Source: a virus. From it: 23,495 nucleotides of DNA. Of the stretch, positions 1 to 7,733 are shown piece after piece. Position numbers and translations under genes: made by a program. Each line of letters begins with the position of its first letter. Position 1 is the stretch's first letter. Below the pieces are notes generated by a model. It searched no databases. It was not told the DNA's origin and saw only the letters and a program-made list of their open reading frames with translations. The stretch covers positions 1 to 23,495 of IMG/VR virus record IMGVR_UViG_3300008107_000478. One strand, given 5' to 3'.

Positions 1-1
1 T

Positions 2-565
2 GTTGGGCGGTGGCCTGCAAACATAATCCTAGACGAAACAACAGCCGAACTATTAGATAAACAAAGCGGAGATAGAAAAGGGATGGCTACTCAAAAAAGT
101 TCTGCATTGAAAATTTATGGTGGAAATTCGCTGAATGAATCTAAAACAACTTTTCCTGAAATAAGACAAGGTTTCAATGATTCTGGTGGGGCGAGCAGGT
201 TCTTTTATGTTGCTAAAGCAAATAAGAAAGACCGAAATGAAGGTCTAGATGCACTGCCTGACCATGACTGGAGTGGAGATGGCGCTGCTATTCCTGAAAG
301 AGCAAACAGACCTTTTATTCCAAGCAAGAACCACCACCCGACAGTAAAACCTACTTCGCTTATGACATACCTAATCAAGTTAGTGACTCCACCTAACGGA
401 ATTGTGCTTGACCCCTTTACTGGTTCTGGTTCAACAGGTAAGGCTGCGATTAGAAACGGGTTTAGATTTGTTGGAATTGAATTGACGGAAGAATATCTGC
501 CAATCATTACAACCAGACTTGACCATGAAATAAAGCAAAAGACCGAGGATTTGTTTAGTGAGTAA
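2..565 (+). CDS. DNA methyltransferase, C-terminal part (5' end outside window)
   Basis: The reading frame is open from base 2, so the gene starts upstream of the window; the first internal ATG is at 83. The visible 187 residues are the C-terminal half of a phage N4/N6-type DNA methyltransferase. They open with GRWPANIILDE, then GGASRFFY and AKANKKDRNEG (insert typical of phage enzymes), then HPTVKPT and the SAM-binding motif DPFTGSGSTGKAA followed by FVGIEL. The SAM-binding motif lies near the C terminus, so the catalytic DPPY-type motif should lie in the missing upstream part, as in the next gene. It transfers a methyl group from SAM to adenine or cytosine in DNA. Its stop overlaps the next start by 8 nt, so the pair is probably translationally coupled. 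The specificity cannot be read from sequence. Confidence 0.85.
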   Translation, partial: VGRWPANIILDETTAELLDKQSGDRKGMATQKSSALKIYGGNSLNESKTTFPEIRQGFNDSGGASRFFYVAKANKKDRNEGLDALPDHDWSGDGAAIPERANRPFIPSKNHHPTVKPTSLMTYLIKLVTPPNGIVLDPFTGSGSTGKAAIRNGFRFVGIELTEEYLPIITTRLDHEIKQKTEDLFSE

Positions 566-2447
566 ATATTTTGAAGAACCTGAAGCAACTATCTATCACG
601 GAAATTGTCTTGAAGAACTAAAAAATTTAGCGGACAACTCGGTTGATGCGATTGTGACTGACCCACCCTATGGGTTGGGAGACTCTGACCCGGACTATAT
701 CTTAAACGCCCTTAAGATGTGGATTGGCGGAGACAGAGAACACATTCCTGCTGGTAAAGGTTTTATGGGAAAGCAGTGGGATGCTTTTGTTCCACCACCC
801 GCTGTGTGGGATGAGTGTTTCCGTGTGCTAAAGCCAGGCGGACATATCTTGGTGTTTGCTGGAACAAGAACGCAAGACCTTATGGGATTGTCTGTTCGTA
901 TGGCTGGCTTTGAAATTAGAGATAGCATTGCCTGGATTTATGGTCAGGGCTTTCCTAAGTCGCTAGACATCTCTAAGCAGTTAGACAAGATGGCTGGGGC
1001 TGAGCGTGAAGTTATTGGCTCTGCTGGAAATGCTCCAGATTTACGAGATGTAGGTGCTAAGTCTAAAGAAGCCATTGGCATTGATAAATTGAGTTTTGGT
1101 CAAGTTCAAGATGCTGAACGCACTGAAATCTTAATTACTGCTCCATCGACAGACGATGCTAAGAAATGGTCTGGCTGGGGAACTGCTTTGAAGCCAGCAC
1201 TTGAGCCAATCATCGTTGGTCGTAAGCCGTTGTCTGAAAAGAATGTAGCAAGCAATGTTTTGAAGTGGGGAACTGGTGGTATTAACATTGACGGTTCTCG
1301 TATTGGAACCGAGCAAAGAACTGACACCATTACTGAAAATGGTTTTGGTAACAACTTTATGGATGATGGCTGGGTTCCATCTGGCAAGACTTATGAAAAA
1401 ACTGTCACTGGTCGTTTTCCAAGCAATGTAATTCTTCAACACTCAGATGGCTGTACGCCAACTGGACAAGTCATAACTGGGAAAACTTCTGCTGGTAATC
1501 GCACTGCTACTTTTGGAACGCAAGAGACAGTTTCAGGTGGAGATGGTTCGGGGGGATTTGATGGATACGAGTACAAAATTGAAGTTTACCAATGTGTAGA
1601 TGGTTGCCCAATCAAAGAACTCAATGAGCAGAGTGGCGTAACTAAGTCTGGTCAGCCTAGAGAAGACAGGGGAACTGGTGGCATTTGGAGCGAGGGAAAT
1701 GGAGTTCCTGTTGGTCAGCAGTATGGAGATGCTGGTGGAGCAAGTCGTTTCTTCCATCAAACAACTCCAGATGAAGAACCTATTGGTCGTTTTCCATCTA
1801 ATGTTATCTTTGGACATACTGAAGAGTGCGTTGAAGTCGGTGTAGTAGAAGAAAAATACTCAATCAACAAAACAGAAGACTGGACTGGCTTTGGTCAAAC
1901 GGAGCGACCAGACTATGTTGGTGAAGATAAAGTTGTAAGCACTTCAGTTTGGGAATGTGCTGATGGTTGTCCTATCAAAGAACTTGATGAACAAACCCAA
2001 GGAAAAATTACTCAAGGTCATTGGGCTCAGACTAAAGTCAGTGGGTATGGTGAGTTTGGTAGTGGCTCTGCTGAATACCTTGGAGTTGGTCGTAAAGCAG
2101 AAGAAAAGAGTGGTGGAGCATCACGCTTTTTCTATCAAGCAAAAGCCAATAAAAAAGACCGAAACGAGGGCCTTGGTGAAGACTTGCCTGAAAAGGGTAA
2201 GGTTTATAATGGAAAGTCTGCTGATAGTGCTGGCAACGCACCGGGTTCAGTAGAAGACAAATTCACTACTCAGCCAGCAAAGAACTTCCACCCAACCGTG
2301 AAACCAACGGCTCTTATGGAATATCTTGTCAAGTTAGTAACTCCAAAAGGCGGAATTGTGTTAGACCCGTTTTCTGGAAGTGGTTCTACTGGCAAGGCGA
2401 TTTTGAAATTGAAAAGAAAAGAAGTAGCCTTTTTTAGACACAACTGA
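558..2447 (+). CDS. DNA methyltransferase with duplicated insert and shortened C terminus
   Basis: 629 residues, GTG start overlapping the upstream methyltransferase. Catalytic motif TDPPYGLG is near residues 34-41, and the SAM-binding motif DPFSGSGSTGKA lies about 15 residues from the end, giving the catalytic-motif-first order of beta-type amino-methyltransferases. Between them are NIDGSRIG and two related segments, each running GRFPSNVI... then CxDGCPIKEL then GGASRFF, so the insert region is duplicated; the neighbouring gene shows one such segment. After GKA the protein diverges into a short basic tail. A second frame at 2399-2437 encodes DFEIEKKRSSLF and a stop, which resembles the expected family ending, so a frameshifting deletion or assembly error is likely here. 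Loss of the segment after motif I could weaken SAM binding; activity is uncertain. Confidence 0.85.
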   Translation: MSKYFEEPEATIYHGNCLEELKNLADNSVDAIVTDPPYGLGDSDPDYILNALKMWIGGDREHIPAGKGFMGKQWDAFVPPPAVWDECFRVLKPGGHILVFAGTRTQDLMGLSVRMAGFEIRDSIAWIYGQGFPKSLDISKQLDKMAGAEREVIGSAGNAPDLRDVGAKSKEAIGIDKLSFGQVQDAERTEILITAPSTDDAKKWSGWGTALKPALEPIIVGRKPLSEKNVASNVLKWGTGGINIDGSRIGTEQRTDTITENGFGNNFMDDGWVPSGKTYEKTVTGRFPSNVILQHSDGCTPTGQVITGKTSAGNRTATFGTQETVSGGDGSGGFDGYEYKIEVYQCVDGCPIKELNEQSGVTKSGQPREDRGTGGIWSEGNGVPVGQQYGDAGGASRFFHQTTPDEEPIGRFPSNVIFGHTEECVEVGVVEEKYSINKTEDWTGFGQTERPDYVGEDKVVSTSVWECADGCPIKELDEQTQGKITQGHWAQTKVSGYGEFGSGSAEYLGVGRKAEEKSGGASRFFYQAKANKKDRNEGLGEDLPEKGKVYNGKSADSAGNAPGSVEDKFTTQPAKNFHPTVKPTALMEYLVKLVTPKGGIVLDPFSGSGSTGKAILKLKRKEVAFFRHN

Positions 2448-2479
2448 TACTGTATTACTAATAAGACGAAAGGACACCC

Positions 2480-3760
2480 GTGGCTATAATAAGACCATCT
2501 GGTAACTCTAAACTAAAACTATTTACATCTGAATCTGTAACATCTGGACATCCAGACAAGATTTGCGACGCTATCTCAGACGCAATTCTTGATGCTTATT
2601 TAGCAGAAGACCCTGAGAGCAGGGTTGCTGTTGAAACTGCTGTCACGACTGGAGTTGTGTTTGTGTTTGGCGAAGTTTCAAGCCACGCTAGTCCAGACAT
2701 TCGCCAGATTGTTAGAGACACTATTCGCAAGATTGGCTACACATCTTCGGACATTGGCTTTGACGCTGACACCTGTGCTGTCTTTCTAAGCGTTGGTCAG
2801 CAATCTTCAGACATCGCTGATGGAGTGAAAATGTCTGTTGAAGCACGCTCAGGTTCGCACTTGGCAGACGACCAGCAAGGTGCTGGAGACCAAGGAATTA
2901 TGTTTGGTTATGCTACAGATGAGACAGATGAGATGCTGCCTATGCCAATTTACTTGGCACACAAGATTGCTCGCATTTTAGAAAAGGCTAGAACTAGCGG
3001 GTTTCTACCTTATCTAAGACCTGACGGTAAAACTCAAGTAACTGTGGGTTATGACGGCGACATCCCTAAGTCAATTGAAACCATAGTTGTCTCTACACAA
3101 CACGAGCCAAACATTAGCCAAGATGATATTGAGGAAGACATCATTATGCTTGTGCTTCCTATTCTCAAGAAAACTGAGTTGGCAATAAACAATCTAAAAA
3201 TTCTGGTAAATCCAAGTGGTCAATTTATTATTGGTGGTCCAAATGGAGATGCTGGGCTTACTGGTCGCAAAATTATTGTTGATACCTATGGTGGTATGGC
3301 TAGACACGGTGGTGGAGCCTTTTCTGGTAAAGACCCATCAAAAGTAGATAGGTCTGCTGCCTATGCTTTGCGTTGGATTGCTAAGAACATAGTTGCTGCG
3401 AAACTTGCTCGCAGAGTTGAAATTCAGGTCGCTTATGCGATTGGTAAGGCTAATCCAGTCGGTCTATACATCAACACTTTTGGAACTGGTGTAGTGAGTG
3501 ATGACAGATTACTTAGTGCCATTGATAAAGTATTTGACCTTAGACCGTCTGCTATCATAGACGCTCTCCACCTAAAAGAACCTATTTACAGTAGAACTTC
3601 TGCTTACGGACATTTTGGCGACCCAGAACTTCCTTGGGAGAAACTAAATAGAGTGGTAGAACTAACTGACGCAGTAAAAGAACCTACTCAATCTAATTCT
3701 TTCAACTGGGAAGAATTTAGAGAGTGGCTTTATGGTTATGGAAAGGATAACAATGACTAA
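2480..3760 (+). CDS. metK: S-adenosylmethionine synthetase
   Basis: 426 residues, GTG start with AAAGGA about 5 nt upstream. The enzyme makes SAM from methionine and ATP. Family signatures are intact: [14 protein letters not shown] (active-site His near residue 24), [26 protein letters not shown] followed by [13 protein letters not shown], and [16 protein letters not shown]. Length is slightly above a bacterial MetK (about 385) because of a short N-terminal extension and an acidic/aromatic C-terminal tail. It sits directly downstream of two DNA methyltransferases, which use SAM, so it probably raises methyl donor supply during infection (inference). A host-derived auxiliary gene is the simplest origin; its codon use looks like its phage neighbours, arguing against a very recent transfer. 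Confidence 0.95.
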   Translation: MAIIRPSGNSKLKLFTSESVTSGHPDKICDAISDAILDAYLAEDPESRVAVETAVTTGVVFVFGEVSSHASPDIRQIVRDTIRKIGYTSSDIGFDADTCAVFLSVGQQSSDIADGVKMSVEARSGSHLADDQQGAGDQGIMFGYATDETDEMLPMPIYLAHKIARILEKARTSGFLPYLRPDGKTQVTVGYDGDIPKSIETIVVSTQHEPNISQDDIEEDIIMLVLPILKKTELAINNLKILVNPSGQFIIGGPNGDAGLTGRKIIVDTYGGMARHGGGAFSGKDPSKVDRSAAYALRWIAKNIVAAKLARRVEIQVAYAIGKANPVGLYINTFGTGVVSDDRLLSAIDKVFDLRPSAIIDALHLKEPIYSRTSAYGHFGDPELPWEKLNRVVELTDAVKEPTQSNSFNWEEFREWLYGYGKDNND

Positions 3761-4025
3761 TACAACCGAAACAACATTCAAAAAGAAGTGCCAGATACTT
3801 TCTGATTTGTGGGTGCTTCACAGGGAAAACGAAAAATACAAAGAATTGTTTTACTTTAGCGACTTAGGTTATCCGCTTGCTTACTGTATAGCGGAAAAAC
3901 TAATTGTAGGAGTTGGCCCTGAAGCAAAGAAAATTATTGAAGAAACTTTTGATTGGTTGCTAGATGCTCTCAAAAAAGAAGATATCGGATACGACAACCT
4001 AAAGAGTTTGATAGATGAGGTGTAG
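3753..4025 (+). CDS. Conserved small phage protein, unknown function
   Basis: 90 residues from the ATG at 3753, chosen over the ATG at 3732 because AAAGGA sits just upstream and the overlap with the MetK gene is then only 8 nt. It is predicted soluble and helical. The central run [17 protein letters not shown] and the ending [18 protein letters not shown] resemble a small protein family recurrent in aquatic phages, with a hydrophilic N terminus and the pattern DLGxPLAY (recalled resemblance, not searched). No catalytic motif is visible. Tight coupling to metK suggests co-expression only; function unknown. Confidence 0.7.
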   Translation: MTNTTETTFKKKCQILSDLWVLHRENEKYKELFYFSDLGYPLAYCIAEKLIVGVGPEAKKIIEETFDWLLDALKKEDIGYDNLKSLIDEV

Positions 4026-4032
4026 AAAGTTT

Positions 4033-4152
4033 ATGTATGAAACTATCTGCGAACACGACCTACTTCATGTGTTTGAACGCCACGAGTGTGACGGCTGTTG
4101 TGCCCAAGTAATTCTTACAGAAAAAGAGAAAGAAAAAGAAAATGCACAGTGA
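4033..4152 (+). CDS. Tiny Cys/His-rich protein, possible zinc knuckle
   Basis: 39 residues from ATG 4033; an in-frame ATG at 4015 would add six residues and overlap the previous gene. It contains CEHD, HVFERHEC and DGCC, four cysteines and three histidines in about 25 residues, which could bind a zinc ion, followed by a Lys/Glu-rich tail. GAGG lies 12 nt before the start. It overlaps the next small gene by 11 nt, typical of phage gene packing. Function unknown. Confidence 0.5.
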   Translation: MYETICEHDLLHVFERHECDGCCAQVILTEKEKEKENAQ

Positions 4153-4288
4153 TTTTGAGATTGTTAGTGCCATATTCCTAACAACGCTGATTGTTGGGTT
4201 GATATCTGGTCTTATTGGAACTATTGCTTCTAGAGAAAGACTTGCTAAAGAACTAGAAAAAGAAAGAAAGAAAAACTCAAATGAGTGA
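4142..4288 (+). CDS. Small single-pass membrane protein
   Basis: 48 residues. Residues 8-29 (SAIFLTTLIVGLISGLIG) form one hydrophobic helix, followed by a strongly charged Lys/Glu/Arg tail predicted to face the cytoplasm. The gene overlaps both neighbours (11 nt upstream, 8 nt downstream). No family recognised. With the next gene it makes a pair of tiny membrane proteins; either could be a minor lysis or superinfection factor, but nothing in the sequence shows it. Confidence 0.5.
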   Translation: MHSDFEIVSAIFLTTLIVGLISGLIGTIASRERLAKELEKERKKNSNE

Positions 4289-4493
4289 GTACATAGTTGT
4301 TAGAAAGATAGATTGCTTTATAGTATCTACTATTATATTGATTTTCATAGGCTTTCTTGTCTATGGCTTTTCAATGCTAAAGCAAAATCAAACTCCAACT
4401 CCAAGTCCGTCAACTTCTGGTGAAATGTCAGAAGAGTGTAAAAAGATTTGGTTAGAGCAGGGTGAGGCGGTTGCTGAACAAAATGGATGCTAA
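4281..4493 (+). CDS. Small membrane protein with Pro/Thr-rich exposed part
   Basis: 70 residues. One transmembrane helix near residues 12-33 (FIVSTIILIFIGFLVYGFSM) is followed by a Thr/Pro/Ser linker and a C-terminal segment containing two cysteines (EECKK and NGC). The charge pattern suggests the C terminus is outside. ATG overlaps the preceding stop by 8 nt and the end overlaps the following start by 11 nt. No signal peptidase or lipobox motif is evident. Function unknown. Confidence 0.6.
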   Translation: MSEYIVVRKIDCFIVSTIILIFIGFLVYGFSMLKQNQTPTPSPSTSGEMSEECKKIWLEQGEAVAEQNGC

Positions 4494-4626
4494 AGAACTG
4501 GGCGTTGCCATCGACGCTCTTGATGAAAGAGTTGAGTTGCTGGGTGTGGAGATTGAAGTTATTGGAGAGCACATCAAGGCTCTTGGTATGAAAATACAAC
4601 GAGTACAAGAAGAAATGACAGAGTGA
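4483..4626 (+). CDS. Tiny coiled-coil protein
   Basis: 47 residues. The whole length is a heptad-like amphipathic helix: LGVAIDALDERVELLGVEI with Leu/Ile/Val at a/d positions and acidic side chains. It probably dimerises. It overlaps the upstream gene by 11 nt and the following GTG start by 4 nt, which supports real translation. No function can be assigned. Confidence 0.5.
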   Translation: MDAKELGVAIDALDERVELLGVEIEVIGEHIKALGMKIQRVQEEMTE

Positions 4627-5510
4627 AAATTTATATCGCTGGTCCAATGAGCAAAGTGAAAGACTTCAACTTTCCTTTGTTTTTTGAGACGGAAAACAAA
4701 CTAAAAGAACTTGGTTATGAAGTTATCAATCCCGCACATAACGATGGCAAAACTTTAGAAGAGGCTTTGAAAAATGCTGGTAGTCCTGAAAAACCTAGTA
4801 AATCTTGGAGTTCTTATATGCGTAGGGATTTGCCTAGCGTTTTGGCTGTTGATGCTATTTGCGTTTTACCCGATTGGCAAAAGTCTAAAGGTGCTTCGCT
4901 TGAAGTTCATGTCGCAGAAGCGTTAGGGCTACCTGTATATGTTCTCAAAGACGGAAGACTAATTCCTAGAGTAACTGTTATTGGTATTGCTGGCTGGGCT
5001 AGAAGTGGCAAAGACACTATTGCTGATTACTTAGTAAAGAATAAAGGCTACACAAAAGTCTCTTTCTCAACGCCAATGAAAGAAGCGATGTATCGCTTGA
5101 ACCCACGCATAACGGTAAATGAAGTTGTGAACACTCCTTTACGAGTTGGCGTAGATGTTTATGGTTGGGAAGGTCTGAAAGAACGCAGTCCAGATGTTCG
5201 TGGATTACTACAACGCTTTGGAACTGAAGTTGGTCGTGAAATGTTTGATGAAGATTTCTGGGTTGATTATGCTTTGAACTCTATTCCAGATGGTGGAAAA
5301 GTAGTGATAGCAGATGTTAGATATCCAAACGAAGCAGACGCAATAAAAGCGTTGGGTGGAAAAGTGTTTAGAGTGCTAAGAACTGGTGTTGGACCTGCTA
5401 ATGAACACGCTTCTGAACACGCTTTAAATGACTACAAGTTTGACGGTGAGTTCTCTAATGACGGGACAATAGATAATCTTTATTATATCATTGACGAGAA
5501 CATAAGTTAG
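4623..5510 (+). CDS. DUF4406 / deoxynucleoside monophosphate kinase fusion
   Basis: 295 residues, GTG start overlapping the upstream stop by 4 nt. Residues 1-112 are a DUF4406 domain of the nucleoside 2-deoxyribosyltransferase superfamily: MKIYIAGPMS at the start, and KGASLEVHVAEALGLPV with the Glu that serves as nucleophile in related transferases. Residues 116-295 are a P-loop kinase of the phage dNMP-kinase type: Walker A GIAGWARSGKDT (121-132), then SFSTPMKEAM, LLQRFGTEVGR and VVIADVRYPNEADAI. The kinase half would phosphorylate dNMPs for phage DNA synthesis; the first half may make or salvage a (modified) nucleotide. The domains exist separately in phages, so the fusion suggests substrate channelling (inference). 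Confidence 0.85.
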   Translation: MKIYIAGPMSKVKDFNFPLFFETENKLKELGYEVINPAHNDGKTLEEALKNAGSPEKPSKSWSSYMRRDLPSVLAVDAICVLPDWQKSKGASLEVHVAEALGLPVYVLKDGRLIPRVTVIGIAGWARSGKDTIADYLVKNKGYTKVSFSTPMKEAMYRLNPRITVNEVVNTPLRVGVDVYGWEGLKERSPDVRGLLQRFGTEVGREMFDEDFWVDYALNSIPDGGKVVIADVRYPNEADAIKALGGKVFRVLRTGVGPANEHASEHALNDYKFDGEFSNDGTIDNLYYIIDENIS

Positions 5511-5542
5511 TCGCTGTTTTTAGTCGGGGGTAAAATTACATT
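5507..5542 (+). promoter_or_regulatory. Leaderless-type promoter for the HExxH gene
   Basis: TAAAAT at 5531-5536 is followed by exactly 6 nt and the GTG at 5543, with TTAGTC at 5507-5512 as a weak -35. No Shine-Dalgarno lies at a usable distance; the GGGGG at 5526-5530 is 12 nt away. This spacing places the transcription start at the start codon, as in actinobacterial leaderless mRNAs. Confidence 0.5.
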
Positions 5543-5887
5543 GTGAGTAATATGCCAAGCAAAGTAATTGTAGGAACGCAGGTGTTCCAAGTAGTTTTAC
5601 GCACTCGTCAAAATGACGGAATGCTCAACGACAATACTTTTGGCTACACGCTTGATACTGAAAATCTCATTGTCATAGACGCTAGCCTTGCTGTGAGCAG
5701 ACAGAAAACAACTTTATTTCACGAAGTTCTACACGCTGTTCGTATGGTGTTTGATACATCTATAAAGCCTAAGAAAACAGACGACTTTGAAGTTTGGGAG
5801 CATTACTTTATTGGTCTTTATGAAGAGGGATTGCTTTTGGTTCTAAGAAACAATCCAGACCTTATGAAATATTTATTAGAAGATTAG
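5543..5887 (+). CDS. Small HExxH metallopeptidase-like protein
   Basis: 114 residues. The motif TTLFHEVLHAVRMVFD (around residues 56-71) has the HExxH zinc-binding signature. The preceding segment ENLIVIDASLAVSRQKTTL matches the strand-helix entry seen in ImmA/IrrE-like and other small phage metallopeptidases. A third zinc ligand is not certain; Glu residues in WEHYFIGLYEEGLL are candidates. Targets of such proteins are usually repressors or other proteins, but no DNA-binding domain is attached here. GTG start, apparently leaderless; ATG at 5552 is an alternative. Last gene of the first rightward block. Confidence 0.65.
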   Translation: MSNMPSKVIVGTQVFQVVLRTRQNDGMLNDNTFGYTLDTENLIVIDASLAVSRQKTTLFHEVLHAVRMVFDTSIKPKKTDDFEVWEHYFIGLYEEGLLLVLRNNPDLMKYLLED

Positions 5888-5949
5888 TATATAAATCTAT
5901 ATAAAGACATGCCCACAGAGAACATTTATTTTTTCCTAATAGATAATTA

Positions 5950-6060
5950 GATTTTGTGTTAGCATTATCAAGCAAAGGACTTATCACCCTTTGTGTCGAG
6001 TGGTTGTTCATAGTACTCGTCTCCTTTCGGTGAAGCCCCTCGGACTTTTAGTTCGGGGGG
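5950..6060 (+). ncRNA. Candidate structured RNA ending at terminator
   Basis: Within the gene-free stretch 5888-6119, three local stems precede the terminator: CAAAGG/CCTTTG near 5974-5994, CGAGT/ACTCG near 5998-6019, and the terminator stem. The first part (5888-5950) is AT-rich and could hold a promoter. It does not fold into a tRNA that I can recognise. It could be a small RNA of about 100 nt, or simply the untranslated 3' end of the upstream operon. Confidence 0.25.
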
Positions 6061-6070
6061 TTTCATTTTT
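6036..6070 (+). terminator. Terminator of the first rightward block
   Basis: CCCCTCGGAC (6036-6045) pairs with GTTCGGGGGG (6051-6060) across the loop TTTTA, ten pairs including two G-U, followed by TTTCATTTTT. It ends rightward transcription after the HExxH gene. Confidence 0.75.
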
Positions 6071-6075
6071 AAAAG

Positions 6076-6105
6076 AAAAACCCCTGCCAAAGCAGGGGCT
6101 TTTTT
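6076..6105. terminator. Bidirectional terminator between convergent blocks
   Basis: CCCCTGC (6081-6087), loop CAAA, GCAGGGG (6092-6098), with CTTTTTT on the right and AAAAGAAAAA on the left, so both strands give a hairpin plus U tract. It separates the rightward block from the leftward lysis block. Confidence 0.9.
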
Positions 6106-6119
6106 ATTCCTTGTCGGGA

Positions 6120-6611
6120 CTAAGCCTTTTTAGTAGGAACAACTTTCTTGACGGCTGCTGCTGCCTTAGCAACAACACCCTTCTTAGGTGCTCCATCAAA
6201 TACTGCAAACAAATCACGCAAGTCTTCAATACCAGCGGTAATAAGGTTCTTCTTTACACCGTAAGTGACATGCAAATGATTTCCAGTTGAGGCGGTGCCA
6301 GTCGTTCCAACAAGACCGACGATGGTCTTTCCAGCCTCTACCTTGTCACCCTGCTTTAGAGTTGATGGTACTTGGAAGTGTGCGTAAAGAATGAAATGAC
6401 CGTCGTAAGTAGACTGGATTAAGTAGTTACCTAGAACCTTAGTCTCTCCAACTTCCATAACGGTTCCACCAGTAATAGCCTTAATCTTGCTACCACCAGG
6501 GACTGACCAGTCAACGCCACGGTGTGGGTTGGTTCTGTAAGAGGCGAAGTTCTTAAACTCGTCGCCACGCTTTGCCTTTGGAAAAGGCTCTACATAAATT
6601 GCTTCAGGCAT
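6120..6611 (-). CDS. M23-family peptidoglycan endopeptidase (endolysin)
   Basis: 163 residues. M23/LytM zinc metallopeptidase residues are present: HRGVDW (His30, Asp34), YAHF (His78) and GNHLHVTYG (His112, His114). The enzyme would cleave peptide cross-links in the cell wall. The C-terminal tail is Ala/Lys/Val-rich (AKAAAAVKKVVPTKK) and probably flexible or wall/DNA-binding. No signal peptide is present, so release would need a holin. AAGGA lies about 8 nt upstream of the ATG. It is the last gene of the leftward lysis block, followed by a bidirectional terminator, and lies a few genes after three holin candidates. Confidence 0.9.
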   Translation of the reverse strand: MPEAIYVEPFPKAKRGDEFKNFASYRTNPHRGVDWSVPGGSKIKAITGGTVMEVGETKVLGNYLIQSTYDGHFILYAHFQVPSTLKQGDKVEAGKTIVGLVGTTGTASTGNHLHVTYGVKKNLITAGIEDLRDLFAVFDGAPKKGVVAKAAAAVKKVVPTKKA

Positions 6612-6633
6612 TTATTTTTCCTTAATTAGTTAG

Positions 6634-7704
6634 TTATTTTTCTTCTGTGATAGGCCCGCCAACAACCCAAGCAGAACAAGTTCTTGAAGCGGCGCACTTG
6701 AAATCAAATGCTTCGCAATAACCTAGTTCTGCTGTGTCAATAGCATCCCACGCGTTTTGCTGACCAGAATCGCCAGCAGAAATTCCACCCTCGATACAGT
6801 CCAACATCTTTGGTGTGCGAATAAACATTACGCAGTTTCCGCACACACTCTTTTTTGCTTCAGCAACTGGAACATTCCAACGCTGTGCTTTTTCTATCCA
6901 GAACCCACTATTTGGTTCTTTAGGATTTAGTGGTCCATACCCAGCAGTCTTGATTGCTTTTTCTCTATTCTCTAGATTGATAGCAATATCTTGTGTTGCT
7001 GGTGGGCAGGAATCGTCGTCTAGGGCTGCTACCATCGACGCTAGTAATGGACTAAGAGTTGATGCCTCTGAGTGCCTTGGGTGAAGTTTAGGAAGTAAGT
7101 CATTGTCTTGGACATACTTAGGATTGTTTGGCTTACCTGAACGAACAAGTTTTAGGAACGCATTTACACGAGCCATAGCCCACGAGTTGCGATTTTGGTC
7201 TGGGCGGTGTGAAGTTGAAAACGCACCTGCTCCACGACGATAGACGGCTTTTAGTTTTGCTAGCGTAACCTTGCGACCATTCTTTGCTTTGGCATTGTGG
7301 TCAGCAACTTTCTTTTCAAGAGCCTTAGTAATCTCGGCAGTAAAAGTAACGCCTTTACCTGTGGAAGCAGAACCTTTTTTATTTTTGTCTGAGCCTTTTA
7401 TTCTGTCTTTAGGTGGGGCTGGCTTAGAACCTGCTGTTGCTGTTATAACTACTCCATCAGGGATTACTGCAAATCGGCACTTTCCGTCTGGTTCAACTTC
7501 AGCGTCAATAATGGCACACTCAGAGCCACCTCTGTAAAGAACGCAATTGGAACACTTTACTCCAATGGCAGCGACTTCGTTTGCTTCGGCAGATTCATAG
7601 CCAGCCCAAATGCCAGTCTCATCCTCGTTGAACTTGCCATACTTTTCAGCGAGTAGCAATAACGCATTGGCAAGGTCGCGTTCTTCTGGATTTAGATTGG
7701 GCAT
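6634..7704 (-). CDS. Cys-rich two-domain phage protein, unknown function
   Basis: 356 residues from the ATG at 7704; the open frame continues upstream to 7872 through a stretch that codes for the neighbouring membrane protein, so the longer start is rejected. Residues around 45-80 contain CSNCVLYRGGSEC...GKC. A middle basic region has LKAVYRRGAGAFSTSHRPDQNRNSWAMARVNAFL, a segment I recall from other actinophage proteins. The last 100 residues contain VCGNCVMF, CIEGG, GYCEAFDFKC and RTCSAW. The two cysteine clusters may bind zinc or an iron-sulfur centre. A -10-like TACAAT sits exactly 6 nt before the ATG with no Shine-Dalgarno. It may be a virion-associated protein; the role is not assigned. 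Confidence 0.7.
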   Translation of the reverse strand: MPNLNPEERDLANALLLLAEKYGKFNEDETGIWAGYESAEANEVAAIGVKCSNCVLYRGGSECAIIDAEVEPDGKCRFAVIPDGVVITATAGSKPAPPKDRIKGSDKNKKGSASTGKGVTFTAEITKALEKKVADHNAKAKNGRKVTLAKLKAVYRRGAGAFSTSHRPDQNRNSWAMARVNAFLKLVRSGKPNNPKYVQDNDLLPKLHPRHSEASTLSPLLASMVAALDDDSCPPATQDIAINLENREKAIKTAGYGPLNPKEPNSGFWIEKAQRWNVPVAEAKKSVCGNCVMFIRTPKMLDCIEGGISAGDSGQQNAWDAIDTAELGYCEAFDFKCAASRTCSAWVVGGPITEEK

Positions 7705-7733
7705 ACTTTTATTGTAAGACTTTTTGAAAACGG

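Noticed and set aside
205-588. Minus-strand open frame over the first methyltransferase
   Set aside because: It is antisense to a clear protein family and has no ribosome site or family resemblance.
5974-6060. tRNA gene
   Set aside because: No cloverleaf with a T-arm GTTCRA and a 7-bp acceptor stem can be formed.
5991-6290. Plus-strand open frame across the terminators into the M23 gene
   Set aside because: It runs through two terminators and is antisense to the endolysin.
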